A DNA stretch of 64,000 nucleotides from TOLSYN sp963849065. Lineage in GTDB: Bacteria > Acidobacteriota > Terriglobia > Terriglobales > Acidobacteriaceae. Made by a program: the position numbers and the translations under genes. Shown here piece by piece: positions 1-7,949 of this stretch (position 1 is the first letter of the stretch; every line of letters starts with the position of its first letter). Below the pieces are notes generated by a model. It ran no database searches, was not told the DNA's origin, and was given only the letters and a program-made list of their open reading frames with translations. The stretch lies in contig CAWKFM010000004.1 of the NCBI GenBank assembly GCA_963849065.1, forward strand, positions 310,001-374,000, written 5' to 3'.

Positions 1-377
1 AGGTCGGGGGTGGGCAGCTCGCTGCGCAGGAGTTTGTAATAGCGGTCGTAGACGGCCAGCTCGGGGTCGGTGAGGTTGAGGTTGGCGAAGAGCTTATCTT
101 TTTCGAAGATGTAGTCGGTGACGATGATTTTTTGCGCGCTGCGGGCGGCCGACAAGGCGCGCATCTGCTCGTAGCGGCGGATGAGGAAGGCGAACTGGGC
201 CTGGAATGCCGCGCCCGGTTCTCCGTCGTAAAAGGCGGAGAGGAATGGGTTTTCCTCGGCTTCCTGCACCAGCTGGCCGTGCAACTGGGCGGCCAGAAAA
301 CGGGTGAGCGTGCTCTTGCCGACGCGAATCGGACCTTCTACGGCGATATATCGGGGTGCTTCAAAAAGATTGGCCAT
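1..377 (-). CDS. Deoxynucleoside kinase, partial at the window edge
   Basis: The first 125 residues of a P-loop deoxynucleoside kinase are visible; the gene runs off the left edge. Such enzymes phosphorylate deoxynucleosides for nucleotide salvage. The P-loop GPIRVGKST lies at residues 15-23, with Arg where the family more often has Gly. A later DYIFEKDKLFA segment matches the family's DYxFxKDxLFA signature. ATG at 377 gives an N-terminus that fits the family, but the frame stays open further upstream, so a longer start or a fusion to an upstream domain (a FolK fusion, for example) cannot be excluded. Confidence 0.85.
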   Translation of the reverse strand, partial: MANLFEAPRYIAVEGPIRVGKSTLTRFLAAQLHGQLVQEAEENPFLSAFYDGEPGAAFQAQFAFLIRRYEQMRALSAARSAQKIIVTDYIFEKDKLFANLNLTDPELAVYDRYYKLLRSELPTPD

Positions 378-506
378 GGTCGAGGCGCCGTCGATGATCT
401 GTTTGAGGAGCTCACCCGAAGCATAGCGCGGGGTGTGCGGTGGGAGCAACAGGCTTTCGATGAGAACAGGTGAGGCGGACGAGCTGGAGAGCGTAGAATT
501 AGGGCG

Positions 507-1250
507 ATGATCGGCTATCTAGCGGGAGCGTTGGCGGCGGGCGCCGCTACCTTTGCCGGAGCGCACACCATGGTTCCGTGGTCGCAGCTCTATGGCGAAA
601 ACTTTAACGGCATCCAGGAGGGCCGGAAGGTTCTGGCGCTGACCTACGACGATGGGCCGAACGACCCGTGGACGATGAAGCTGCTGGAGGTGCTGGAAAA
701 GCACCAGGTGCCGGCGACGTTCTTCATGCTGGGGCGGTATGTGCGGGAGCGTCCGGATATTGCGCGCGCGGTGTTCGCGGCGGGACACGCGGTGGGCAAT
801 CACAGCTTCCAGCATCGGAACCTGATTTTTGCCGGCGAGGCCGAGCTGCGCAAGGAGCTGGAGGATACCTCGAAGGCGATCGAGGACGCGACGGGCGAGC
901 GTCCGTTCCTGTTCCGTCCGCCGTTCGGGGGACGCAGGCCGGGGACGTTTAAGGTGGTCGAGGAGCTGAAGATGTTTCCGGTGATGTGGCGGGTGACCTG
1001 CTTTGACTGGTCGGCGAAGTCTCACGAGGTGATTCTGAAGCACGCGCGGCAGCAGATTGCGGGCGGCGAGGTGGTGCTGCTGCACGACGGCGGCCACCTG
1101 CGCATGGGCGAAGACCGCAGCCATACGGTGCGGGCCACCGACGAACTCATCCGCGAATATAAAGACCGGGGATTCGTGTTTACCACCGTGACCGAGATGA
1201 TGCAGATGCGTGCGGGAATGCAAGTGCCGTTTGGAGCGACGGCAAGGTAG
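507..1250 (+). CDS. Polysaccharide deacetylase (NodB-type)
   Basis: This 247-residue protein has the NodB carbohydrate-esterase layout: TYDDG at 46-50 (catalytic and metal Asp), the metal-binding HSFQH at 99-103, RPPFG at 137-141 and LLHDGG at 191-196. The family removes acetyl groups from N-acetylated or O-acetylated glycans such as peptidoglycan, chitin or exopolysaccharide; the substrate here is unknown. A hydrophobic N-terminus of about 20 residues suggests export or anchoring. A TAGAAT box at 494-499 lies seven bases before the ATG and no Shine-Dalgarno sequence is seen, so the mRNA may be leaderless. An intrinsic terminator follows. Confidence 0.9.
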   Translation: MIGYLAGALAAGAATFAGAHTMVPWSQLYGENFNGIQEGRKVLALTYDDGPNDPWTMKLLEVLEKHQVPATFFMLGRYVRERPDIARAVFAAGHAVGNHSFQHRNLIFAGEAELRKELEDTSKAIEDATGERPFLFRPPFGGRRPGTFKVVEELKMFPVMWRVTCFDWSAKSHEVILKHARQQIAGGEVVLLHDGGHLRMGEDRSHTVRATDELIREYKDRGFVFTTVTEMMQMRAGMQVPFGATAR

Positions 1251-1268
1251 AGCGTTACGCTGGAACGC

Positions 1269-1294
1269 GGCGGCCTGCGGGCCGCCATTTTTTT
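1269..1294 (+). terminator. Intrinsic terminator after the deacetylase
   Basis: A seven-base stem GGCGGCC/GGCCGCC (1269-1275 with 1280-1286) is followed by A and seven Ts (1288-1294). It separates the deacetylase from the rhodanese gene. Confidence 0.85.
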
Positions 1295-1349
1295 GCGGCG
1301 GATAGAATCCTTTTCATCCGGCGGGGGCTCTTCAGAGTAGAGGGCAAAG

Positions 1350-1895
1350 ATGAGCACGACGGTGACAGTAGAGGCATTAAGAGATGAGATCAAGAACGGG
1401 CGTCGTTCGCAGATGATTGACGTTCGCACGCCGTCTGAGTACGCCGGTGGGCATATTCCGTGCGCGGTGAACATCCCCATGGACCAATTTGAGGCTCGCC
1501 GGAAGGATTTGCGGCTGGAGGACGGCGTGGTGCTGGTGTGCAAGGCGGGCGCACGGGCGCAGATGGTTGCCGATTGGCTGGCTGCGCAGCCGGGCGTGCG
1601 AGTGCTGCAGGGCGGCACCGAGGCCTGGATCTGCCAGGGGATGGAAGTGGTGGAGTCGGCCAAGTCGCGCTGGTCACTAGAGCGGCAGGTGCGTCTGGGA
1701 GCCGGGTTGATGGTGCTGGCCGGGACGGTTGCGGCAGTGTCTGGCGTGCACGGTGCGATCTGGCTGGCGATGTTTGTGGGCGCGGGGCTGACGTTTGCGG
1801 GAGCGACCGACATCTGCATGATGGGAGTTTTGCTGGCCAAAATGCCTTGGAACCAGGCACGGACGACGAAAATTCTAAAGCCAGCTTGCAGATAA
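1350..1895 (+). CDS. Rhodanese-domain membrane protein (YgaP-like)
   Basis: The protein has 181 residues. Residues 1-105 form a rhodanese domain with the active-site Cys at 64 in the loop CKAGAR. The C-terminal part has two membrane helices (about 112-155) and ends in a CMMGVLLAKMPWN segment typical of the inner-membrane protein (DUF2892) tail of YgaP. Rhodanese domains transfer sulfane sulfur from thiosulfate or persulfide donors; YgaP-type proteins do so at the membrane. An ECF sigma gene and an OsmC gene follow on the same strand, so a shared role in thiol or oxidative stress is plausible but inferred. Confidence 0.85.
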   Translation: MSTTVTVEALRDEIKNGRRSQMIDVRTPSEYAGGHIPCAVNIPMDQFEARRKDLRLEDGVVLVCKAGARAQMVADWLAAQPGVRVLQGGTEAWICQGMEVVESAKSRWSLERQVRLGAGLMVLAGTVAAVSGVHGAIWLAMFVGAGLTFAGATDICMMGVLLAKMPWNQARTTKILKPACR

Positions 1896-1947
1896 TTGCT
1901 GCGGATAAATTGGGCGCGGAGCGGACGGTTGCGGCACAATTGCAGAG

Positions 1948-2469
1948 ATGAATTTTGAAGAGCTGGTGAACGAGCATAAGGACGCGGTGTACCGGCAGAT
2001 GCTGCGGGTGTGCGGCAACCACGCGGACGCCGAAGATGTGCTGATGGACGCTCTGTTGAAGGCCTACAGAAGTCTGGGGCAGTTGCGCGAAGCGGCGGCC
2101 TTCCGGGCGTGGCTGGGGCAGATCGCGCGCCGCCTGTGCTGGCAGCTACGGGAGCGCGAGGCGTTGGCGCCGCTGCTGCAGCTCTCGGCCATGGAGGACG
2201 AAGGCACGGAGTTGGCCTCGCCGGGCGAAGCAGTGGATGTGGAGCTGGCGCGGCGCGAGATGAAGTCTCTGCTGTGGCAGGTGATCGAGGAACTGCCGCA
2301 GGAGGCTCGCGAGGTGTATCTGCTGCGCGACGTGGAGGAGCTGAGCGGCGAGGAAGTGGCGCAAAAGCTGGGGATCACCTTGGCGGCGATGAAGAGCCGG
2401 CTGCACCGGGCGCGCCAAGCGGTGCGGGAACGGCTGGACAGGATTCTGCCGTTGGGTATCGAGCGTTAG
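1948..2469 (+). CDS. ECF-type RNA polymerase sigma factor
   Basis: This is a 173-residue group 4 (ECF) sigma factor. Region 2 spans roughly residues 5-70 (start of the domain EELVNEHKDAVYRQ, then ADAEDVLMDALLKAY) and region 4 roughly 108-165 (EELPQEAREVYLLRDVEE and a helix-turn-helix ending in KSRLHRARQAV). It directs RNA polymerase to a dedicated promoter set. No anti-sigma gene is next to it; the neighbours are a rhodanese protein upstream and OsmC downstream, both possible targets. A CACAAT box at 1935-1940 stands seven bases before the ATG, again suggesting a very short leader. Confidence 0.9.
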   Translation: MNFEELVNEHKDAVYRQMLRVCGNHADAEDVLMDALLKAYRSLGQLREAAAFRAWLGQIARRLCWQLREREALAPLLQLSAMEDEGTELASPGEAVDVELARREMKSLLWQVIEELPQEAREVYLLRDVEELSGEEVAQKLGITLAAMKSRLHRARQAVRERLDRILPLGIER

Positions 2470-2514
2470 CCTGCGGGACGCGAGGCGAAGGATTCTGAAA
2501 ATCGAGAGGAGAAA

Positions 2515-2928
2515 ATGGCCATGCTGGAAGTTTCGGTGGAACATTTGGGAGCGGTGCAGTTTGAGATCAAGGCGCGGAAGAACTCGGTTGTGAGCGACCA
2601 GCCGGAGGAGAATGGCGGCTTCGATGAGGGAATGACGCCGCCGGAGCTGATGCTGGCCTCGCTGGGCTCCTGCGCCGCGTTTTACGCGGTCGATTACCTG
2701 AAACGGCAGAAGCTGCCGGTAGAGGGGATCAAGGTTCGGGTAACGGCCGAAAAGGCGAAGAATCCGGCGCGGCTGGATCAATTCAAGATCGAAGTGGACG
2801 TGCCGGCCGGATTGGGCGACGAGCACGTGAAGGGCGTGGACGAGGCGGTGCGCCGCTGTTTGATTCATAACACGCTGACGCATCCGCCGGCGATGGAGAT
2901 CGCGATCCGGAAGACTGTGGCGGTGTAG
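2515..2928 (+). CDS. OsmC/Ohr family peroxide-detoxifying protein
   Basis: The protein has 137 residues and the two conserved cysteines of the OsmC family, Cys53 in GSCAAF and Cys115 in RRCLIHNTLTHPP. The family reduces organic hydroperoxides with a thiol mechanism in the cytoplasm. GAGAGGAG precedes the start at 2515 by a normal distance; a second ATG lies two codons later. It is the third gene of a rhodanese, ECF sigma, OsmC group in one orientation. Whether it belongs to the OsmC or the YhfA-like branch cannot be settled here. Confidence 0.9.
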   Translation: MAMLEVSVEHLGAVQFEIKARKNSVVSDQPEENGGFDEGMTPPELMLASLGSCAAFYAVDYLKRQKLPVEGIKVRVTAEKAKNPARLDQFKIEVDVPAGLGDEHVKGVDEAVRRCLIHNTLTHPPAMEIAIRKTVAV

Positions 2929-2951
2929 GACTGAGGTTGATTCCTGATGCT

Positions 2952-2988
2952 CCCCACATATTGGCAACTAGGAGCAAATATGGGCCAC
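2952..2988. repeat. Intergenic palindrome, family A (degenerate copy)
   Basis: The arms CCCCACATATT and AAATATGGG face each other and are followed by CCACC. The frame matches better-preserved copies at 31762, 33713 and 45637, but pairing is imperfect here. Confidence 0.55.
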
Positions 2989-3001
2989 CTGTGAGAATTG
3001 C

Positions 3002-3040
3002 GAAAAAGGGCCGGGCATGTGCGCCGGCCCTCTTCTTTGT
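3002..3040. terminator. Bidirectional terminator between osmC and dinB
   Basis: An eight-base stem AGGGCCGG/CCGGCCCT (3007-3014 with 3024-3031) has five As before it, giving a T run on the minus strand, and a T-rich stretch after it. It can end both osmC and the convergent purD-purE-dinB transcript. Confidence 0.8.
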
Positions 3041-3044
3041 TTGG

Positions 3045-3551
3045 CTACGGCATCGATGGGTTGAAGAGGATATCGTGCATCCAGTCGGTGGGGTGGCCGG
3101 CCACGCGCAGCGCAACGGCGAGCTGGGCGAAGTGGCGCACGTTATGCTCCATCACCTGAATGAAACATTTCTTGCGGGAGACGCGAAGTTCGCCCCGAAT
3201 GAAGAGCTTCGCGGCGTCCTCGGGGGTCGAGCGCTCGACCCACTGCTTTAGCAGCGCAAAGGCCTGCTGGTGGATGACGAAGAGCTCGTCGAAGGTTGCG
3301 TGCGGAAGCGCGAGCAGATCGGCGCGTGAGGCATTGGGGTCGCGTAGGTCGTTAAGCGCCTGGGCAAAGCTCAGCTCGACCAGGAACATGTGGAAGAGTG
3401 CGGAGCGCAGGTCTTTCGCTTTGGCGATGTCGAGGGGAAGATCGAGCAGGTCCGCCGGCTGCTGCAGGAACCACTCCTTCCAGCGGCCGATCTCGATATC
3501 CTGCGCGGCGAGCATCTCCGGGAACGTGAACACAAGTGCGCTGTTGGGCAA
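3045..3551 (-). CDS. DinB family protein
   Basis: The 168-residue product is a four-helix DinB/YfiT-like protein. Metal-ligand-like histidines appear in HMFLVELSFAQ in the middle and EHNVRHFAQLAVALR near the end, which is the usual DinB placement. The family includes putative metal-dependent thiol or glutathione transferases and damage-inducible proteins; the reaction of this one is unknown. It lies 33 bases after purE on the same strand and probably shares the transcript, although no purine role is known for DinB proteins. Confidence 0.75.
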   Translation of the reverse strand: MPNSALVFTFPEMLAAQDIEIGRWKEWFLQQPADLLDLPLDIAKAKDLRSALFHMFLVELSFAQALNDLRDPNASRADLLALPHATFDELFVIHQQAFALLKQWVERSTPEDAAKLFIRGELRVSRKKCFIQVMEHNVRHFAQLAVALRVAGHPTDWMHDILFNPSMP

Positions 3552-3584
3552 TTCATCCCTCCGGGTAAGGCAATTTCGGTCTAC

Positions 3585-4094
3585 TTACTTGATGCGGCTC
3601 TGCTGCAGTTTGAGAGATTTTTCTTCCACCCCGCGCGCCAGTTTTTCCTTGTAGGCGATGAGCCTCTCCGTCAAGGCAGGGTCGTCGGTGGCGAGAATCT
3701 GTGCGGCGAGGATTCCGGCGTTGGTGGCCCCGGACTTGCCGATGGCGACGGTGGCGACGGGAATTCCGGCGGGCATCTGCACCATGGCGAGCAGGGCGTC
3801 GAGGCCTCCCAGCGAGGTGGCGGCGATGGGGACGGCGATGACGGGCAGGATGGTCTCGGCGGCGATGACACCGGCCAGGTGAGCCGCGCCGCCGGCTCCG
3901 GCGATGATGACGCGGATGCCCCTGGCGGCGGCCTGGCGGCTGAATTCGCTGGTGCGCGCCGGGGAGCGGTGCGCCGAGCAGATATCGATCTCGTAGGGAA
4001 TGCCGAAGAGTTCGAGGGCCTTGGCGGCCTCGTTCATGATCTCGAGGTCGCTGTCACTGCCCATGAGGATGGAGACTACCGGCTCTGTATGCAT
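3585..4094 (-). CDS. purE: N5-carboxyaminoimidazole ribonucleotide mutase PurE
   Basis: The 169-residue protein converts N5-CAIR to CAIR in purine biosynthesis. It shows the class I PurE motifs: GSDSD at 12-16, SAHRSP at 40-45 with the catalytic His42, and a Gly/Ala-rich loop AGAGGAAHLAG. The length is normal. It lies 63 bases downstream of purD on the same strand. Class I PurE normally needs PurK, which is not in this window. Confidence 0.97.
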   Translation of the reverse strand: MHTEPVVSILMGSDSDLEIMNEAAKALELFGIPYEIDICSAHRSPARTSEFSRQAAARGIRVIIAGAGGAAHLAGVIAAETILPVIAVPIAATSLGGLDALLAMVQMPAGIPVATVAIGKSGATNAGILAAQILATDDPALTERLIAYKEKLARGVEEKSLKLQQSRIK

Positions 4095-4157
4095 CGTTTT
4101 CTGCTCTCTCGTCCGGAAGCGGATTCCGTTTTTTTGTCTTCGTTTCTTGGACTCGTC

Positions 4158-5426
4158 TTAAGGTTTCAGGCGGCGATGGGCTATGTCGCTACGGTACTGC
4201 ATTCCATCGAAGCTGATGCAGCGGACGGCTTCATAGGCGCGGGCGACAGCCGACTCGAGACTTTGGGCGCGGGCGGTGACGCCAAGGACGCGGCCGCCGG
4301 AGGTAACGATGCGGCCATCGGCGAGGCTGGTGCCGGCGTGGAAGACCTTGACGCCGTCGAGGGCATCGGCGCGTTCCAGGCCGGTGATGGGGGCGCCGGA
4401 CTGATAAGCGCCGGGGTAGCCGCCGGAGGCCATGACGACGCAGACGCTGGGGTCGGGACTCCAGCGGAAGATGCCGTCGCTGAGGCGTCCTTCGATGCAG
4501 GCCTCAAATGCTTCAAGCAGGTCGCTGTCCAAGCGCATCAGGATGGGCTGGGTCTCCGGGTCTCCGAAGCGGCAGTTGAACTCGAGCACCTCGGGGCCGC
4601 GGGCAGTCATCATGAGGCCGCAGTATAGGACTCCGGTGTAGGGGTTGCCCTCCTCGGCCATACCGTCGATGACCGGTTTGGCGATGTGGCGCACCAGCCA
4701 GTCGCGCATGTTGTCGTCGATCAGGCCGGAGGTGGAATAGGCGCCCATGCCGCCGGTGTTGGGGCCGGTGTCGCCATCGCCGATGCGTTTGTGATCCTGT
4801 GCGGCTACCAGCGGCGCGACGCGTTCGCCATCGCTGACCACCAGGAAGCTGATCTCCTCGCCCTCGAGGAACTCCTCGAAGAGCACGTGATGTCCGGCGT
4901 CGCCCAGCAGGCCCTGCAGCATGGCGGTGGCAGCCCGGGCGGCTTCTTCTTTGCTGGCGGCGATGATCACGCCTTTGCCCGCGGCGAGGCCATCGGCTTT
5001 GACCACGATGGGCGGGCTGAAGTTGGCCAGCGCGTCCTTTACCTGGGAGACCGAGTGGACCTGCACGTAGAGCGGCGTAGGAATGCGGTGGCGGGTCATG
5101 AAGGCCTTGGAGAAGCTCTTGCTGGTCTCCAACTGCGCGGCGGCCTGGGTGGGACCGAAGACAGGGATGCCACGGCGGCGGAGCTCATCGACCGTGCCGA
5201 GCATGAGCGGCACCTCGGGGCCGACGACGACCAGATCCGGGCTGACCTTGACGGCCGCTTCGAGGATTGAATCCAGATGGTTGAGATCGCAGGGGACGCA
5301 GGTTGCGTCCTGCGCAATGCCGGCATTGCCCGGGGCGCAGAAGAGTTGGGTGACCCGGGGCGACTGCTTCAATTTCCAAACCAGGGCGTGTTCGCGGCCG
5401 CCGCCGCCCAGCACCAGAACTTTCAT
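4158..5426 (-). CDS. purD: Phosphoribosylamine-glycine ligase PurD
   Basis: PurD joins glycine to phosphoribosylamine, forming GAR with ATP in purine synthesis. The start at 5426 gives the standard N-terminus MKVLVLGGGGREHALVWKL and 422 residues; the open frame extends further upstream but only with atypical sequence. The ATP-grasp part includes VVKADGLAAGKGV, EEFLEGEEISFL, the GPNTGGMGAYS loop and EFNCRFGDPETQ, all characteristic. GGAGAA stands five bases before the ATG. The upstream region contains TTGACT as a possible -35 box. It is the first gene of purD-purE. Confidence 0.97.
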   Translation of the reverse strand: MKVLVLGGGGREHALVWKLKQSPRVTQLFCAPGNAGIAQDATCVPCDLNHLDSILEAAVKVSPDLVVVGPEVPLMLGTVDELRRRGIPVFGPTQAAAQLETSKSFSKAFMTRHRIPTPLYVQVHSVSQVKDALANFSPPIVVKADGLAAGKGVIIAASKEEAARAATAMLQGLLGDAGHHVLFEEFLEGEEISFLVVSDGERVAPLVAAQDHKRIGDGDTGPNTGGMGAYSTSGLIDDNMRDWLVRHIAKPVIDGMAEEGNPYTGVLYCGLMMTARGPEVLEFNCRFGDPETQPILMRLDSDLLEAFEACIEGRLSDGIFRWSPDPSVCVVMASGGYPGAYQSGAPITGLERADALDGVKVFHAGTSLADGRIVTSGGRVLGVTARAQSLESAVARAYEAVRCISFDGMQYRSDIAHRRLKP

Positions 5427-5572
5427 GGATTCTCCAACCAAAAAGGGTATGAGGTTGCGGCGGGGTAAGTCAAACATTTTGAGTGAAGGGCGGGCGGCAG
5501 AGCAGAAAGAGTGCTCCGCGAACGGGGAGGAATATTTGCTTCGGGGCGACGCGGACTGATAGCTTTTGAGCA

Positions 5573-6310
5573 ATGGAGCACAATTGCAATCAATGCGGTG
5601 CGGTGGTGGAAGGCGGGCGGCCCTTCTGCCCGAAGTGCCAGGCGCCGCAGATCAAGGTTCCGGTGCGTCCACCGACGGCGCCGGTTACCGAGCCTCTTCC
5701 GCCGGGGACTCCGGAGGACGTGCAGCCCCCGGCCGAGCCCATGGTAAGCGAGAGCGGTACGCCCGCAGCTCCGCCCGTGCTGCCGTTGCAGCCGCTGCCG
5801 CAAGGCAAGCTGCTCTGGCGTCCGGCGGTTGGTTCGGCGCTGGTGGCGGGCCTGCTGGCCGCCGTTGGCACCTCGGTCCCGGTGATTCCGCTGGCCATGC
5901 TGTGCATGTTTGCCTCCGGCGGATTGGCGGTTACGCTCTATCGCCGCCGCGTAACTACGCAGACGGTGACGCCGTGGATGGGGGCAAAGCTGGGCGTGCT
6001 CTCCGGCGGATTGGGATTCGGACTGCTGGCGCTGCTGAGCGCGCTGCGGTTATTTGCCGCCAGCGAACGCAGCGAGTTGCGCACCGCCTTCCGGGAGAAG
6101 ATGCAGGAGGCCATGGCAAATGCATCCGATCCGGACGTGCGCCAGGCCATGGAACAGTTTCGCAACTACATTTCCACCGACCACGGCCTGATTCTGATGG
6201 TGCTCCTGTTTCTGGGAATTGCGGCGGTGCTGTTTCTGGTATTCAGCGCGCTGGGCGGTGCACTGGGGGCGGCCCTGTTTGGACGCGAGGTCAGCCGCAG
6301 GGAGCAATGA
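5573..6310 (+). CDS. Zinc-ribbon membrane protein of unknown function
   Basis: The 245-residue protein starts with a zinc ribbon, CNQCG at 5-9 and CPKC at 19-22, followed by a proline-rich linker up to about residue 78. Four hydrophobic segments follow (about 85-105, 107-125, 140-163 and 212-237), with an Ala/Glu-rich stretch between the last two. This is the plan of many bacterial zinc-ribbon membrane proteins of unknown role. It is divergent from purD and precedes the pyr operon, with no clear link to either. Confidence 0.75.
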   Translation: MEHNCNQCGAVVEGGRPFCPKCQAPQIKVPVRPPTAPVTEPLPPGTPEDVQPPAEPMVSESGTPAAPPVLPLQPLPQGKLLWRPAVGSALVAGLLAAVGTSVPVIPLAMLCMFASGGLAVTLYRRRVTTQTVTPWMGAKLGVLSGGLGFGLLALLSALRLFAASERSELRTAFREKMQEAMANASDPDVRQAMEQFRNYISTDHGLILMVLLFLGIAAVLFLVFSALGGALGAALFGREVSRREQ

Positions 6311-6397
6311 GCGGGAAGTTGCGCGCCGGTTTTCTGCGAGGCGGCCCAGTGGTGGGCACGGGGCGCCAGACGACGCTCCGGCCGCGGCGCTCGGCGC

Positions 6398-6426
6398 TTG
6401 CCGTGCAATGATTGGTCGCGTATTAT
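6398..6426 (+). promoter_or_regulatory. Sigma-70-type promoter of the pyr operon
   Basis: TTGCCG (6398-6403) and TATTAT (6421-6426) are separated by exactly 17 bases. Transcription would begin near 6433, only about three bases before the pyrR ATG at 6436. Confidence 0.65.
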
Positions 6427-6435
6427 CGGGCAGTT

Positions 6436-7017
6436 ATGAATGTCATCCCTCGGCCGCCTCATCTGCGTGAAAAAGAACAGATCATGTCCGCCTCCGAAAT
6501 CGAGCGCACGCTGGTTCGCCTGGCGCACGAGATCGTGGAAAAAAACAATGGCGTCAGCACACTCGGTCTGATCGGTATCCGCCGCCGGGGCATTCCGATT
6601 GCCGAGCGCCTGGCCAGGCACATCGAGCGCATCGAGAAGACTGCGGTGCCGGTGGGCACGCTGGACATCACGCTCTACCGCGACGATCTTTCCACCGTGG
6701 GGCCCAAGCCGGTGGTGGAACCCCGGCCGATCGGCTTCAACATCACAGGCAAAGACGTAGTGCTGTGCGACGACGTGCTCTACACCGGGCGCACGGTTCG
6801 CGCGGCGCTGGATGCGCTGTTTGACCAGGGCCGCCCGCGCAGCGTAAAGCTGCTGACCCTGATCGACCGCGGACACCGCGAGTTGCCGATCGAGGCCAGC
6901 TTCGTGGGCCGCCGGGTGCAGACCACGGACTTGGAAATCATCGAGGTCAAGCTCACCGAAACCGACCAGATGGAAAAGGTTCTGCTGGTTGAGCGGGTTC
7001 CGGAATCCGGGAGCTAG
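6436..7017 (+). CDS. pyrR: PyrR, pyr operon regulator and uracil phosphoribosyltransferase
   Basis: The protein matches PyrR along its length, with the PRPP-binding loop VVLCDDVLYTGRTVRAALDA at about 108-127 and the conserved RRRG and DITLYRDD segments. Family members regulate pyr genes by binding RNA and some have uracil phosphoribosyltransferase activity. The start at 6436 gives 193 residues; an upstream TTG at 6412 and an internal ATG at 6484 are alternatives. The promoter lies so close to 6436 that no leader RNA remains upstream, so classical attenuation ahead of pyrR looks impossible. It leads pyrR-pyrB-pyrC. Confidence 0.93.
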   Translation: MNVIPRPPHLREKEQIMSASEIERTLVRLAHEIVEKNNGVSTLGLIGIRRRGIPIAERLARHIERIEKTAVPVGTLDITLYRDDLSTVGPKPVVEPRPIGFNITGKDVVLCDDVLYTGRTVRAALDALFDQGRPRSVKLLTLIDRGHRELPIEASFVGRRVQTTDLEIIEVKLTETDQMEKVLLVERVPESGS

Positions 7018-7028
7018 CGAAGGACAGC

Positions 7029-7949
7029 ATGAAAGCCAAGCCCCGGTCGCTGCTCGGGATCGAGCCGCTGGATTCGCGGCAGATCCTGGAAATTCTCACG
7101 CTGGCCAAGCGCATGAATCCGAGCCGGCCGCGCCTCACTCTTCGCGGCCGCCGCATCGCCCTGCTGTTCTACGAAAACTCCACCCGCACCCGCACCAGCT
7201 TTGAGATTGCAGCCAAGTCGCTGGGCGCTTCCACCGTGGTCATTCATGCCACCACCGCCAGCATCGAAAAAGGCGAATCGCTGAAAGACACCGGGCAGAC
7301 GTTGCAGTCGATCGTGGACGCGATCGTGATGCGGCATCCCAGCTCGGGCGCACCGCTGTTTCTTTCCCGGCTCATCGATATCCCAATCATCAACGCCGGG
7401 GACGGAATGCACGCGCATCCCTCGCAGGCGCTGCTCGATGCATTCACCATCCTGAACCACAGGAAGAGCCTCAAGGGGCTGAAGATCGTCACTATCGGCG
7501 ATATCTTCCACAGCCGCGTGGCGCGCAGCGACGCGCACATCTTCAGCAAACTGGGCGCGCGCGTAGTGCTGTGCGGTCCGGACGTGCTGCTGCCCGACTC
7601 GGCGCAGCAACTGGTGCCGGGGGTGGAGATCGTGCGCGATATGGAGGAGGCAATCCGCGGCGCTGACGTGGTGATGATGCTGCGTGTGCAGCAGGAGCGC
7701 CTTTCGGGAATGCAGATCAACGTGGACGAATACATCCGCCGCTATCAACTAACCTCGTCCCGGCTGAAGCTGGCAAAGAAGGACGCTCTGGTGATGCATC
7801 CCGGGCCGATGATCCGGGGCATGGAGATGACCGACGAGGTTGCCGATTGCCCGCAGTCGGTGGTGCTGGAGCAGGTATTGAACGGGGTGAAGGTGCGCAT
7901 GGCCATTCTGGCATCGTTGTTGGGACCAACGCGGGGAGCAAAAAAATGA
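7029..7949 (+). CDS. pyrB: Aspartate carbamoyltransferase catalytic subunit
   Basis: PyrB condenses carbamoyl phosphate with aspartate, the committed step of pyrimidine synthesis. The 306-residue protein has the carbamoyl-phosphate motif STRTRTSFE at 51-59 and HPSQALLDAFT at 130-140, as expected for ATCases. It follows pyrR after 11 bases and its TGA overlaps the pyrC ATG (ATGA), which points to translational coupling. No regulatory subunit gene pyrI is seen; the bacterial class that pairs PyrB with dihydroorotase fits this arrangement. Confidence 0.97.
   Translation: MKAKPRSLLGIEPLDSRQILEILTLAKRMNPSRPRLTLRGRRIALLFYENSTRTRTSFEIAAKSLGASTVVIHATTASIEKGESLKDTGQTLQSIVDAIVMRHPSSGAPLFLSRLIDIPIINAGDGMHAHPSQALLDAFTILNHRKSLKGLKIVTIGDIFHSRVARSDAHIFSKLGARVVLCGPDVLLPDSAQQLVPGVEIVRDMEEAIRGADVVMMLRVQQERLSGMQINVDEYIRRYQLTSSRLKLAKKDALVMHPGPMIRGMEMTDEVADCPQSVVLEQVLNGVKVRMAILASLLGPTRGAKK

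Noticed and set aside
3390..4628. A 412-codon frame on the plus strand across purE and purD
   Set aside because: The product is a Gly/Ala/Asp-rich string typical of antisense frames in high-GC DNA; purE and purD are clear.
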